Shown here piece after piece: positions 6,486 to 14,157 of a DNA stretch of 17,027 nucleotides. Origin of the DNA: Alphaproteobacteria bacterium UBA2966 (GTDB taxonomy: Bacteria > Pseudomonadota > Alphaproteobacteria > UBA2966). The notes under the pieces were generated by a model. That model saw only the letters and a list, made by a program, of their open reading frames with translations. It was not told the origin of the DNA and ran no database searches. The position numbers were made by a program, and so were the translations under genes. Location: assembly GCA_002348365.1 (NCBI GenBank), contig DEBC01000153.1, forward strand, positions 27,487 to 44,513. Direction: 5' to 3'. Within the stretch, counting starts at the first letter, position 1, and each line of letters begins with the position of its first letter.

Positions 6486-7324
6486 GTCACTTCTCTCTCG
6501 ATCGAACGGTCCCCGTCAACAAGCGTAATGGTGAGGGGCTCATAGCCATAGGTGACATCCTCCGCCTCGTCGATCGGAATGCCGACAACCGCACGCCGAC
6601 GATCTTCTGCCAACGCCACTTTTGGCCGTCCGAAAATCACATCGGCGGGTCCTTCGACAAACACATCGGGGTGATCGAACGATTCCTCGGCGCCCACTGT
6701 CAGGTGCAGTACCCGTCTGCCAGTGCGACCTCCCACGCGAGCCTCAATGATATCGAGTTGCGTGCCGTTGCGGTCTGGAACACGACTTTCGAAGCGCTGA
6801 ATCAGTGAGCGATGGGCCGTCGTTGCGGTTTCCTGAGCCGAACCCACTGCAGGGAGCTCCAAAGTCACGTGAGCCTCTAGCGGAACACAGATATGCTTGC
6901 AGACGGCATAGGCTACCTTGACGTCGATACGCACTGGACTCGAGGGATCCACGAGCCGAACAAGTGCTGGAAAAATCACCTCCTCCTCGTACCCGAACGA
7001 GTCCAGACCTTCGAATGAGATGCGCTTGGGTGCAGGCCATGCCAGGGCTACGTCTTCGACATTCTGGGACGCTGACCAGTCAAAAAAGGTCGGGATCCCG
7101 GCATCCCCGGGATTCCGCCAATATGTCTTCCAGCCTGCCTCCAGTCGGATTTGAATGCCGAAACTGAGAGACTGGCGTCCTGATATGAAGTCTTGGGCCG
7201 AAATCAGTCGGAGTTGACTGAATTCCGTCGTGACCCAGCCGCTCGCCGCGGCGCGGGCACCCATTGGCTGCAGCCATAGTGCTAAAGCCAACAAGACTCC
7301 CAACATTGATGCTCTGGCGGTCAA
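6470..7324 (-). CDS. Exported DsbD N-terminal domain-like thiol-redox protein
   Basis: This 284-residue protein has a signal peptide (MLGVLLALALWLQPMGARAAA) and resembles the periplasmic N-terminal domain of DsbD/ScsB-type thiol-disulfide reductases, but with no membrane or thioredoxin part. Family features include GWKTYWRNPGDAGIPTFFDW near residues 64-83, SFGYEEEVIFPALV, and the cysteine pair C142 and C146 in AYAVCKHICVPLE. A role in periplasmic electron transfer to disulfides is inferred; the electron donor is not in this window. The start is TTG at 7322-7324, chosen because AGGAGG lies 6 nt upstream (7331-7336); an ATG at codon 7 is the alternative and leaves the signal peptide intact. It is divergent from yqgE and upstream of a peroxiredoxin. 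Confidence 0.85.
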   Translation of the reverse strand: MTARASMLGVLLALALWLQPMGARAAASGWVTTEFSQLRLISAQDFISGRQSLSFGIQIRLEAGWKTYWRNPGDAGIPTFFDWSASQNVEDVALAWPAPKRISFEGLDSFGYEEEVIFPALVRLVDPSSPVRIDVKVAYAVCKHICVPLEAHVTLELPAVGSAQETATTAHRSLIQRFESRVPDRNGTQLDIIEARVGGRTGRRVLHLTVGAEESFDHPDVFVEGPADVIFGRPKVALAEDRRRAVVGIPIDEAEDVTYGYEPLTITLVDGDRSIEREVTPPRN

Positions 7325-7393
7325 TCTCGGCCTCCTACCCGACGCTGCTCAATACATGATGCACCGTCCGCCCAATCCGCGGAATTCATGTGT

Positions 7394-7424
7394 TTGTGAT
7401 TGAGAAACTTCCTTGGTCTATAAT
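7394..7424 (+). promoter_or_regulatory. Candidate promoter of yqgE
   Basis: A perfect -10 TATAAT lies at 7419-7424, 55 nt before the ATG. Possible -35 elements are TTGTGA at 7394-7399 (19-nt spacer) or TGATTG at 7397-7402 (16 nt). A second TATAAT on the minus strand (7433-7438) may serve the divergent DsbD-like gene, though no good -35 goes with it. The 155-nt gap holds no gene. Confidence 0.5.
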
Positions 7425-7479
7425 CAGCTCGAATTATATATGAGTCGATTGTCACTCACTTCCCGATGCGGATAGTCCC

Positions 7480-8046
7480 ATGGAATCTGAGAGCGATTAT
7501 CTAGAAGGCCAGATGCTTATTGCCATGCCAGGCATGGAAGATCCCAGGTTTCAGCGCACGCTTATTTACATGTGTGCGCACTCGGACCAGGGAGCCATGG
7601 GCCTGGTCGTCAACAAGGTCATGAACAACATCACATTTCCTGACCTTCTCGAGCAGCTGGGCATTCAAGGTACGGGACTCGAACGGGATATCCAGGTCTT
7701 TTTCGGAGGACCGGTCGAGCAAAGCCGTGGGTTCGTTCTGCATTCCTCAGACTATGCCCAGGACGCGTCGCTGGTAGTGAACGAGGAATACTCGCTCACG
7801 GCTTCGGTCGACGTTCTCAAGGCCATTGCCGATGGCAAAGGCCCGGACAAATGCCTCATGGCACTCGGCTATTCGGGGTGGGCTCCGGGCCAGCTCGAAT
7901 CGGAACTGCAATCCAACGGCTGGCTCCATGTGCCGGCAGACGAAGAGTTGGTGTTCGGGCTGGACTACGAAGGGAAGTGGCCTGCGGCGGTCGCCAAACT
8001 TGGAATCGACCTGACACTGCTATCAGGCGAGGCTGGCCACGCATAA
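7480..8046 (+). CDS. yqgE: YqgE/AlgH family protein (UPF0301)
   Basis: This 188-residue cytoplasmic protein belongs to the widespread YqgE/AlgH family, whose molecular role is not firmly established; AlgH was linked to regulation of alginate genes in Pseudomonas. Family signatures are LIAMPGMEDPRFQRTLIYMC, GAMGLVVNK, FFGGPVEQSRGFVLHSSDY and GYSGWAPGQLESELQSNGWL. Length is normal. The ATG at 7480 has only a weak ribosome binding site. It is the lone plus-strand gene here, divergent from the DsbD-like gene and convergent with the RimJ-like acetyltransferase, whose stop lies 32 nt beyond this one. Confidence 0.95.
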   Translation: MESESDYLEGQMLIAMPGMEDPRFQRTLIYMCAHSDQGAMGLVVNKVMNNITFPDLLEQLGIQGTGLERDIQVFFGGPVEQSRGFVLHSSDYAQDASLVVNEEYSLTASVDVLKAIADGKGPDKCLMALGYSGWAPGQLESELQSNGWLHVPADEELVFGLDYEGKWPAAVAKLGIDLTLLSGEAGHA

Positions 8047-8078
8047 CAGAGGCGTGGCAGGAGCCTTTGGTTCAGCCT

Positions 8079-8672
8079 CTATTCTGAACGAGGATCGGTC
8101 GAGACATAGCTGAACAGCAGATGGTCCCGCCACTCACCGTTAATCCGAAGGTACTCCCGAGCGTACCCCTCCTGCGTGAAACCTACTTTCATGAGTAGAC
8201 GCCGGCTCGCTTCGTTGGTGGGCACACATGCCGCCTCCAAACGATGCAAGCCTAACTCATCGAATACGAACGAGACGATCGCTGCCACGGCGTCTGAAAC
8301 GTATCCTTTTCTTGCGTAGCGTTTGCCCACCCAGTAGCCGAGCGAACAACTTTGCGTCACGCCCCGGTGGACATGACTGAGATTCAATCCGCCAACGATC
8401 GCATCGTCTTCCTTGCGGAAAACAAAGAACGCGTAACCTCGATCGTTTCGTGCTTCTTCGGAATAGCGCCGAATTCTCTGGCGGAAAGACGCCTGAGTCA
8501 GAACGTCACGCGGCCAGGTAGGCTCCCAGGGCACCAAGAATTCCCGAGACTCTGCTCGCAAACGGGCCCAGCTCTCCCAATCAAGCAATTCAGGTGCGCG
8601 GAGATAAACCGCATTCCCCGTGACGTGGTCAGACGTAGAAGTGGGGATGAGTCCGCGAAGAAAGGTGCTCAA
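8079..8672 (-). CDS. GNAT acetyltransferase, RimJ-like
   Basis: This 197-residue GNAT-family acetyltransferase resembles RimJ, which acetylates the N-terminal alanine of ribosomal protein S5. Visible features are the N-terminal VYLRAPELLDWESWARLRAES segment, FLVPWEPTWP, the acetyl-CoA loop LGYWVGKRYARKGYVSDA (roughly 111-128) and LEAACVPTNEASRRLLMKVGF, all typical of the RimJ/RimL group. The exact substrate cannot be told from sequence; other targets are possible. The start appears to be TTG at 8670-8672, as no ATG or GTG is in frame between the previous gene and the conserved region; AGGG lies 9 nt upstream. It follows the M16 peptidase by 35 nt and is likely in one unit with it and thrC. 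Confidence 0.88.
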   Translation of the reverse strand: MSTFLRGLIPTSTSDHVTGNAVYLRAPELLDWESWARLRAESREFLVPWEPTWPRDVLTQASFRQRIRRYSEEARNDRGYAFFVFRKEDDAIVGGLNLSHVHRGVTQSCSLGYWVGKRYARKGYVSDAVAAIVSFVFDELGLHRLEAACVPTNEASRRLLMKVGFTQEGYAREYLRINGEWRDHLLFSYVSTDPRSE

Positions 8673-8707
8673 AAAATCATACCCTGCATGCCCAAGCCGG
8701 CCCGAGT

Positions 8708-9967
8708 CTATCCGAACCGGCCCGCAATTGCCGAATAACTTTCCAGATTCCCGATCGGACCGATGGCGGCCACGGTCGGCGGACCCGAGGAAACAATCCG
8801 ATCCGCGACCCGGCGGACGGCGTGTGTGTCAACGGCTTCGATCTTGGCGATAATTTCGAGAATCGGAATGGGGCGGCCGTAGATCAACATTTGTCGCCCC
8901 AACTGTTCGCAGCGCGACATCGAACTCTCCAGCGCCATCTTCATACCCGACTTATGCTGAGTCTTGGCCCGTGACAACTCGTCTTCCCCGATCCCCCTGG
9001 TAATCTCGACGAGTTGATCGCACACCACTGGCACCAGTTCCTCGACCTCGCCCTGACCCGTTCCGGCGTACACGCCAAACAGGCCGCAGTCCTTGTAGCT
9101 GGAGGAGAATGAGAAGACAGAATACGCAAGTCCTCTAATCTCCCGGACTTCCTGAAAAAGTCGAGAAGACATACCGCCGCCAAGCACTGTCGATAGAATC
9201 TGGGCCGCGTAGAAATCATCGTCACGAAACGGCAAACCCTGGAATCCCAGGGTCAGGTGGACCTGCTCCAGCTCTCGTTCTTCTCGCCAGTCACCACCCT
9301 GGTACTTACCGACTTCGCAGGATGTTCCACCGCCACCGCCAAGACCGTCAAACGCCGACTCGACCAGGCTGACAAAGGTGTCGTGAACAACCTTGCCGCT
9401 TGCCACGACGACCATTCCCGGCGCGCGATAGTGGGCACTCATGTATGACCGAAGCGTGCTGCGATCGAACCCGTTAACCCGTTCCACCGTGCCAAGAATG
9501 GATCGGCCCAGAGATTGCTCGGGGAAGGCAACCTCCTGGAGCTGGTCGAAAATCAAATCGTCAGGCGTATCCTGAGTTTGGCCGATCTCCTGAATAATCA
9601 CCGCCCGTTCACGTTCGAGCTCCTGCTCGTCAAAGGTCGAATTTTGAAGAATATCAGCGAGGATATCGACGGCGAGCGGCAGGTCATTCGCCACAACTCG
9701 AGCGAAGTATGCCGTCTGTTCCCGAGACGTATAGGCATTCAAATGTCCGCCAACAGCCTCAATCTCCTCCGCAATACCGCGCGCCGTACGGCGTTTGGTA
9801 CCTTTGAAGGCCATATGTTCGAGCATGTGCGAAACGCCATTCAGGTCTGGTGTTTCGTTTCGGGCCCCGGCATCAACCCATACACCCACCGATGTCGTCT
9901 CGACGCTTTCCATGGTGTCCGTCGCTACCCGCAATCCGCTGGGAAGCATGGTCTCCTGCACGCTCAC
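8708..9967 (-). CDS. M16 family zinc metallopeptidase (processing peptidase-like)
   Basis: This 419-residue peptidase is of the pitrilysin/insulinase clan, closest in form to bacterial relatives of the mitochondrial processing peptidase beta subunit. The zinc site is H47, E50 and H51 in SHMLEHMAFKGT, with the third ligand E127 in IIQEIGQTQDTPDD, spacing HxxEH-75-E. GGHLNAYTSREQTAYFA and the C-lobe LGGGMSSRLFQEVREIRGLAY (the Arg/Tyr substrate-binding region) are present, so both halves look intact and it should be active. Substrates are unknown. The likely start is GTG at 9965-9967, 17 nt after the thrC stop; an ATG seven codons in is the alternative. The thrC-M16 pairing is common in alphaproteobacteria. 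Confidence 0.94.
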   Translation of the reverse strand: MSVQETMLPSGLRVATDTMESVETTSVGVWVDAGARNETPDLNGVSHMLEHMAFKGTKRRTARGIAEEIEAVGGHLNAYTSREQTAYFARVVANDLPLAVDILADILQNSTFDEQELERERAVIIQEIGQTQDTPDDLIFDQLQEVAFPEQSLGRSILGTVERVNGFDRSTLRSYMSAHYRAPGMVVVASGKVVHDTFVSLVESAFDGLGGGGGTSCEVGKYQGGDWREERELEQVHLTLGFQGLPFRDDDFYAAQILSTVLGGGMSSRLFQEVREIRGLAYSVFSFSSSYKDCGLFGVYAGTGQGEVEELVPVVCDQLVEITRGIGEDELSRAKTQHKSGMKMALESSMSRCEQLGRQMLIYGRPIPILEIIAKIEAVDTHAVRRVADRIVSSGPPTVAAIGPIGNLESYSAIAGRFG

Positions 9968-9984
9968 GTCCGTCGCCCCTGAGT

Positions 9985-11382
9985 TTATCCCACTGCTATG
10001 CGTTCCCTGATGTATTCCTGGATGGCGTCTAGGTCATTCGGAAGGGTGTCGCAACGTTCGGCGCGATCATACAGATCGGAGAGATGCGGCGGCAACGCAG
10101 GCCTGACGCCTGTTGCCTCTTCCACCGAGTCAGGAAACTTTGCCGGATGCGCCGTAGCCAGAACCACAGAGGGTGTCGCTGGTTCGCTGACGTCCGATCG
10201 CAGGGCAGCGACTCCCACAGCCGTATGGGGGTCGATCAATATTCCGGTTTCCCGCCACGTCATGGCAATGGCCTCCAGGGTCTTCTCCTCGCTGACGGCG
10301 CAGGCGCTGAATACCTGACGCAGCCGATCGAGGCAGTCACCTTCGAAGTGAAAACCACCCTCGGTATCGAGGTCTACCATGAGTTTCGCAACAGCGGCAC
10401 CGTCCCGCTCCATTCCTTCGAACAAAAGCCGCTCGAAATTGCTGGACACCTGAATATCCATGCTGGGGCTGATAGTGGGGTGTACGACATCCTTCCGGTA
10501 TTCACCGGTCTTGAAGAATCGAGTGAGGATATCGTTGCGGTTGGTGGCGACGATCAGCCGGGAAATCGGCAGTCCCATACGAAGAGCGGCGTAACCTGCG
10601 TAGACATCGCCAAAGTTTCCGGTAGGCACAACGAAGGCAATTTTCCTGTCGGGAGCACCGAGCGCCACAGCCGCATAAAAGTAATACGCAATCTGGGCCA
10701 TGACGCGAGCCCAGTTGATGGAGTTGACTGCTGTCAATCCATAGGAGTCTCGAAACTCCGGATCGTTGAACATCGCCTTCACAGCGGCTTGGCAGTCGTC
10801 GAATGTGCCCTCGACAGCGATATTATGGATGTTTGGATCGGCGACCGTTGTCATCTGACGACGCTGCACTTCACTCACCCGATCCTTCGGATGAAGGACA
10901 AAAGCGTCCACGCGCTTCAGCCCGCGGCAGGCATCGATCGCTGCTGATCCCGTATCGCCTGAAGTCGCACCGACGATGGTGATGTGTTCACCTTTCTGGG
11001 AGCGGGAATAGTCGAACAGTCTCCCCAGCAACTGGAGCGCAAAGTCCTTGAATGCCAGGGTCGGGCCATGGAACAACTCCAACATCCACTCGCACGACGA
11101 AATTTGCCGCAGCGGCGCTACGGCTGCGTGCCCGAAACCGGCGTATGCGTCCTCGATGATACCTTCCATAACATCCGGCTCTATCGAATCGCCCAGGTAG
11201 GGTGAAACGAGACGGTTCACCACTTGTGAATAGGAGAGCCCGGCCAACGCCCGGATGTCGTCTACGTCGATTGTTGGCCACGCCTCAGGCACGTAAAGGC
11301 CGCCGTCGGGAGCAAGCCCGGCGAGCAACAGTTCATCGAATCTGACCGGCGGGGCTTCACCCCGCGTACTGACGTACCGCAC
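9985..11382 (-). CDS. thrC: Threonine synthase
   Basis: ThrC converts O-phosphohomoserine to threonine with PLP, the step after ThrB (3818-4780). The 465-residue length fits the longer class found in many proteobacteria and fungi. The opening MRYVSTRGEAPPVRFDELLL with APDGGLYVPE is typical, the PLP lysine is K112 in GPTLAFKDFALQLLG, and the phosphate-binding loop is ATSGDTGSAA; VPTGNFGDVYAGYAA is also conserved. The start is GTG at 11380-11382, since MRYVSTRG is the family N-terminus and no ATG is in frame. A candidate promoter lies at 11418-11446. The M16 peptidase gene follows after 17 nt. Confidence 0.97.
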   Translation of the reverse strand: MRYVSTRGEAPPVRFDELLLAGLAPDGGLYVPEAWPTIDVDDIRALAGLSYSQVVNRLVSPYLGDSIEPDVMEGIIEDAYAGFGHAAVAPLRQISSCEWMLELFHGPTLAFKDFALQLLGRLFDYSRSQKGEHITIVGATSGDTGSAAIDACRGLKRVDAFVLHPKDRVSEVQRRQMTTVADPNIHNIAVEGTFDDCQAAVKAMFNDPEFRDSYGLTAVNSINWARVMAQIAYYFYAAVALGAPDRKIAFVVPTGNFGDVYAGYAALRMGLPISRLIVATNRNDILTRFFKTGEYRKDVVHPTISPSMDIQVSSNFERLLFEGMERDGAAVAKLMVDLDTEGGFHFEGDCLDRLRQVFSACAVSEEKTLEAIAMTWRETGILIDPHTAVGVAALRSDVSEPATPSVVLATAHPAKFPDSVEEATGVRPALPPHLSDLYDRAERCDTLPNDLDAIQEYIRERIAVG

Positions 11383-11417
11383 GCCCTGAACCCTTCATGC
11401 CTGAGATCAGCGGCGCA

Positions 11418-11446
11418 ACCCTAATGACACCACCATCGCGGTGCAA
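11418..11446 (-). promoter_or_regulatory. Candidate promoter of thrC
   Basis: The minus strand has TTGCAC (11441-11446), a 17-nt spacer and TAGGGT (11418-11423). It lies about 36 nt upstream of the GTG start in the 147-nt gap between thrC and the M32 carboxypeptidase gene, the largest gap in this strand-uniform block. The -10 is weak. No threonine-rich leader peptide was seen. Confidence 0.35.
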
Positions 11447-11529
11447 GGCAAGGGGTTTGGAGGCCTGGTCTCCATTGAAGGCAGGCACACCCGCGATATA
11501 GCTACCGCCTGCCGAGGTTAGAGAACCGC

Positions 11530-13023
11530 CTAGTTAAGGTAGCGATCCCTCAGGTGCGTCTTGAAGGTCTCGACGTCGAACGACCGACCCGTGGCACGGA
11601 TCAAAATTTCATCAGGGCTGTAACGGGAAGCGCAATCGTGAACGTGTTCTCCGAGCCACAAAAGAAGTGGCGCAAAATCAGCCCGCTCCAGTGACGCCGA
11701 GACTTCCGGGTTGTCGCGCTGGGCCGCTGCAAACAGTTGAGCCGCGGCAATTGCACCCAGCGTGTAGGTCGGAAAGTATCCGAATCCCCCGCTGAACCAA
11801 TGGATATCCTGCAGACAACCGTTGCGATCGTCTTCCGGCACGACCCCCAATCCCTGCTGCATACCCTCCCGCCAGGCATCGGGGAGATCAGCGACCGTCA
11901 ACTCGCCTGAGATCAGCGAGCGTTCAAGTTGAAACCGCATGATGACGTGCAGGGGATATGTGACCTCGTCCGCATCGACACGAATCAAATCGGGACAAAC
12001 ACGTCTGTAGAGACGGATCAGATTGGCGGCCTGCCATTCTTCACCATTCCCGCCAAAGGCATCCTTTAGAAGTGGCACCAATGAACGGATAAATCCATCG
12101 CTCCGGCATGCCTGCATCTCGATGATAAGAGATTGGCTCTCATGCACGGTCATGCCGCGCGATGTCCCGACGGGTTGATGTCGCCACTGGATCGGAAGAC
12201 CACGTTCGTAAAGCGCGTGACCGGTCTCGTGGAGGACAGCCATCAATCCACTGGTGAAGTCTGCCTCGTCGTAACGTGTCGTCAAGCGCAGGTCTTCAGG
12301 AATTCCACCCGTGAAGGGGTGGTGACTGGTATCCAGCCGGCCCCTTTCGAAGTCGAAACCCAAGCGACGCATGAGGTCCTCGCCAAGTCGCTGTTGCGCA
12401 CTGACACTGAACCTTCCACTGGGCACGATGGGATGTGGCCGCTGTGCCTGGACTTCCATCACTTCGCCTATGAACTCACTGAGGAAGCCAAAAAGCTCAT
12501 CGAACAAGGGCTCTATGTTTTCCGATCGGGAGCCGGGGTCGAATTGATCAAGCAACGCATCGTATGGGGCACACCCCAAGCGTTCCGATTTTGCCTGAGC
12601 GGACTGTCTCGTGAGTTCGACAACTCGTTCGAGATAAGGGCGGACTGCCGGAAAGTCGTTCTCTGCCCTGGCGTCACGCCATACCAGTTCGCATTTGGAA
12701 CAGGCCTCGCTCAGCTCCCGAACGAGACTTGCTGGAACAGCATTCGCGTGCAGCCAGCGTCGTCGCATTTCCACCAAATTAGCCTCTTGCCAGTCGTCGA
12801 GGCGGTCTGTCTCGGCCTCGGCTGCCGACAAAACCTCTGCAAGTTCTGGCGCTGTCAATATCTCGTGGCAGACAAGGGCCAGTTCCGCCAGTTGATCGCT
12901 CCGGGCTGACGCCCCTCCCAACGGCATCATCACCGCCGAATCCCAGTGAAGGACCGCCATGGCCCCTTGCAAAACGGAGTGGCGATGAAACCGCGTTTCG
13001 AGGTCTTGATAGGCCGTGGTCAC
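11530..13023 (-). CDS. M32 family metallocarboxypeptidase (carboxypeptidase Taq type)
   Basis: This 497-residue cytoplasmic zinc carboxypeptidase removes C-terminal residues from peptides. The M32 zinc motif HEXXH is H265-E266-H269 in AVLHETGHALYERGLP, and the third ligand is probably E295 in TVHESQSLIIE. Other family motifs are HPFTGG (235-240), DLRLTTRYDE, and LQDIHWFSGGFGYFPTYTLG near the C-terminus. Length is the usual 490-510. The start is GTG at 13021-13023, overlapping the SURF1 stop TGA as GTGA, so translation is probably coupled to SURF1. It looks like the last gene of the cox cluster although it has no known role in oxidase assembly. The next gene, thrC, is 147 nt away. Confidence 0.95.
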   Translation of the reverse strand: MTTAYQDLETRFHRHSVLQGAMAVLHWDSAVMMPLGGASARSDQLAELALVCHEILTAPELAEVLSAAEAETDRLDDWQEANLVEMRRRWLHANAVPASLVRELSEACSKCELVWRDARAENDFPAVRPYLERVVELTRQSAQAKSERLGCAPYDALLDQFDPGSRSENIEPLFDELFGFLSEFIGEVMEVQAQRPHPIVPSGRFSVSAQQRLGEDLMRRLGFDFERGRLDTSHHPFTGGIPEDLRLTTRYDEADFTSGLMAVLHETGHALYERGLPIQWRHQPVGTSRGMTVHESQSLIIEMQACRSDGFIRSLVPLLKDAFGGNGEEWQAANLIRLYRRVCPDLIRVDADEVTYPLHVIMRFQLERSLISGELTVADLPDAWREGMQQGLGVVPEDDRNGCLQDIHWFSGGFGYFPTYTLGAIAAAQLFAAAQRDNPEVSASLERADFAPLLLWLGEHVHDCASRYSPDEILIRATGRSFDVETFKTHLRDRYLN

Positions 13024-13784
13024 GATGTCTCCGGTGGTTGACGCAGAAGTTTCTGCCTGACGAAAAGGAAATAAATCAGCGCCAGTGCCGCGGCCAACGT
13101 GAACCAGGTTATGGCGTATCCCAGGTGATCGTTGCGCAGATGAATTCGTGTCTGACCGCCGATCGGGTAACCGCCGGGATTGGGTTCCGGTCCCGCTTCG
13201 ACAACGAAAGGCGCAAGCGTCAGACCGATTGCCTGCGACACTTCCTCGATGTTCAGGTGATGCCAGACTCCTGATGCTGGTCGATTTTCGGGAACGAACC
13301 AGCCGCGACCCCCGATTCCGGTTCGTGCAATTCCGGTCACTTCCGCCGTTCCGCGCACCTGACCCTCCAAACGCGAATCCGGATCGCTCAATTCGCCAGG
13401 AACCCAGCCACGGTTGACGAGGACCGCGATCCCCTCGGACCCTCCCGTATGGGGAACGATCGGGGTTACGACCTGAATTCCTGCACGGCCTTTGTAGGTT
13501 CTGGAAAGCAGGTGGATTTCATGCTCGTGAAGGAACTTTCCGCGAAGCGAAACGCGCCTGAATTCCTCGATCGCAAGGGGATCTGAGCTCATGTCCAGCG
13601 CCAGGGCTGGCGCGGCAAGGTGAGCTTCCCGTTCTGCGATCAGTGCCGTCTTCCACTCCAGACGTTCGAGCTGCCAGGTTCCCAGGCCAAGCAACAGGGC
13701 CAACCCCGGCACAGCGATAACCGTGGGCCAAAGCAGGACGCCAACGCGGGAGGACGAGGAATCAGGATGCTGGTGGCTGTTCAC
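13020..13784 (-). CDS. SURF1 family cytochrome oxidase assembly protein
   Basis: SURF1 proteins help insert heme a into subunit I of cytochrome c oxidase. About 254 residues, with the classic layout of two membrane helices flanking a periplasmic domain: helix 1 near residues 16-35 (LLWPTVIAVPGLALLLGLG), followed by TWQLERLEWK, and helix 2 near the C-terminus (YAITWFTLAAALALIYFLFV). VNRGWVP and WHHLNIEEVSQAIG are family motifs. I chose GTG at 13782-13784, which puts a short tail before helix 1 and overlaps DUF983 by 23 nt; a TTG at 13809-13811 would add nine residues. The stop overlaps the M32 gene start by 4 nt. Confidence 0.93.
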   Translation of the reverse strand: MNSHQHPDSSSSRVGVLLWPTVIAVPGLALLLGLGTWQLERLEWKTALIAEREAHLAAPALALDMSSDPLAIEEFRRVSLRGKFLHEHEIHLLSRTYKGRAGIQVVTPIVPHTGGSEGIAVLVNRGWVPGELSDPDSRLEGQVRGTAEVTGIARTGIGGRGWFVPENRPASGVWHHLNIEEVSQAIGLTLAPFVVEAGPEPNPGGYPIGGQTRIHLRNDHLGYAITWFTLAAALALIYFLFVRQKLLRQPPETS

Positions 13785-14157
13785 CGGCCTGATGGTAATA
13801 CCTGAGTGCAACCAGGAGCGACTTCAGAATGCGGAGCAATCCAAGTGAGAGTGCGAGAATCAAAGGAATCCAAACCACAAGATGAAGCCATAAGGGAGGT
13901 TCAAACTTGATTTCGACGATCAGCGCTGCCGCAACAATTGCAAATCCGACAATGAGAATGACAAACACAGCAGGCCCGTCGCCCGTGTCATGATCGGCAA
14001 TGTCGAGTCCACAATTCGCGCATGACTCGGCGACTTCGAGACATCCATTGAAGAGCTTACCCCTTCCGCATCGGGGACAGCGACAGGCAAACCCGGCACG
14101 GAAGGGCGAAACGGATACGGGCCCTAGTGAAACGTCGTCGTTCCCCAGGTCGCCCAC
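13762..14157 (-). CDS. DUF983 family membrane protein
   Basis: This protein of about 131 residues has an N-terminal zinc-ribbon-like part with C27-C30 and C46-C49 (CRCPRCGRGKLFNG and ESCANCGLDIADHD), then two membrane helices near 60-82 and 88-112. DUF983 genes are regular members of alphaproteobacterial cox clusters between coxC and SURF1; the function is not established, but oxidase assembly is a fair inference. No ATG, GTG or TTG lies between the coxC stop and the zinc motif, so the start must be inside coxC: GTG at 14155-14157 or TTG at 14158-14160, an overlap of about 34 nt. The frame stays open further upstream, antiparallel to nothing else but within coxC, and is unlikely to be coding there. 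Confidence 0.88.
   Translation of the reverse strand: MGDLGNDDVSLGPVSVSPFRAGFACRCPRCGRGKLFNGCLEVAESCANCGLDIADHDTGDGPAVFVILIVGFAIVAAALIVEIKFEPPLWLHLVVWIPLILALSLGLLRILKSLLVALRYYHQAGEQPPAS

Noticed and set aside
8048..8080. Inverted repeat AGAGGC/GCCTCT between yqgE and the RimJ-like gene as a terminator
   Set aside because: Only 6 bp with a 21-nt loop and no T-tract, and it runs into the RimJ-like stop codon; too weak to call.
10084..10947. Plus-strand open frame of 287 codons
   Set aside because: Antisense to thrC; the long opening is a by-product of thrC codon composition.
12133..12909. Plus-strand open frame of 258 codons
   Set aside because: Antisense to the M32 carboxypeptidase core, including its HEXXH region.
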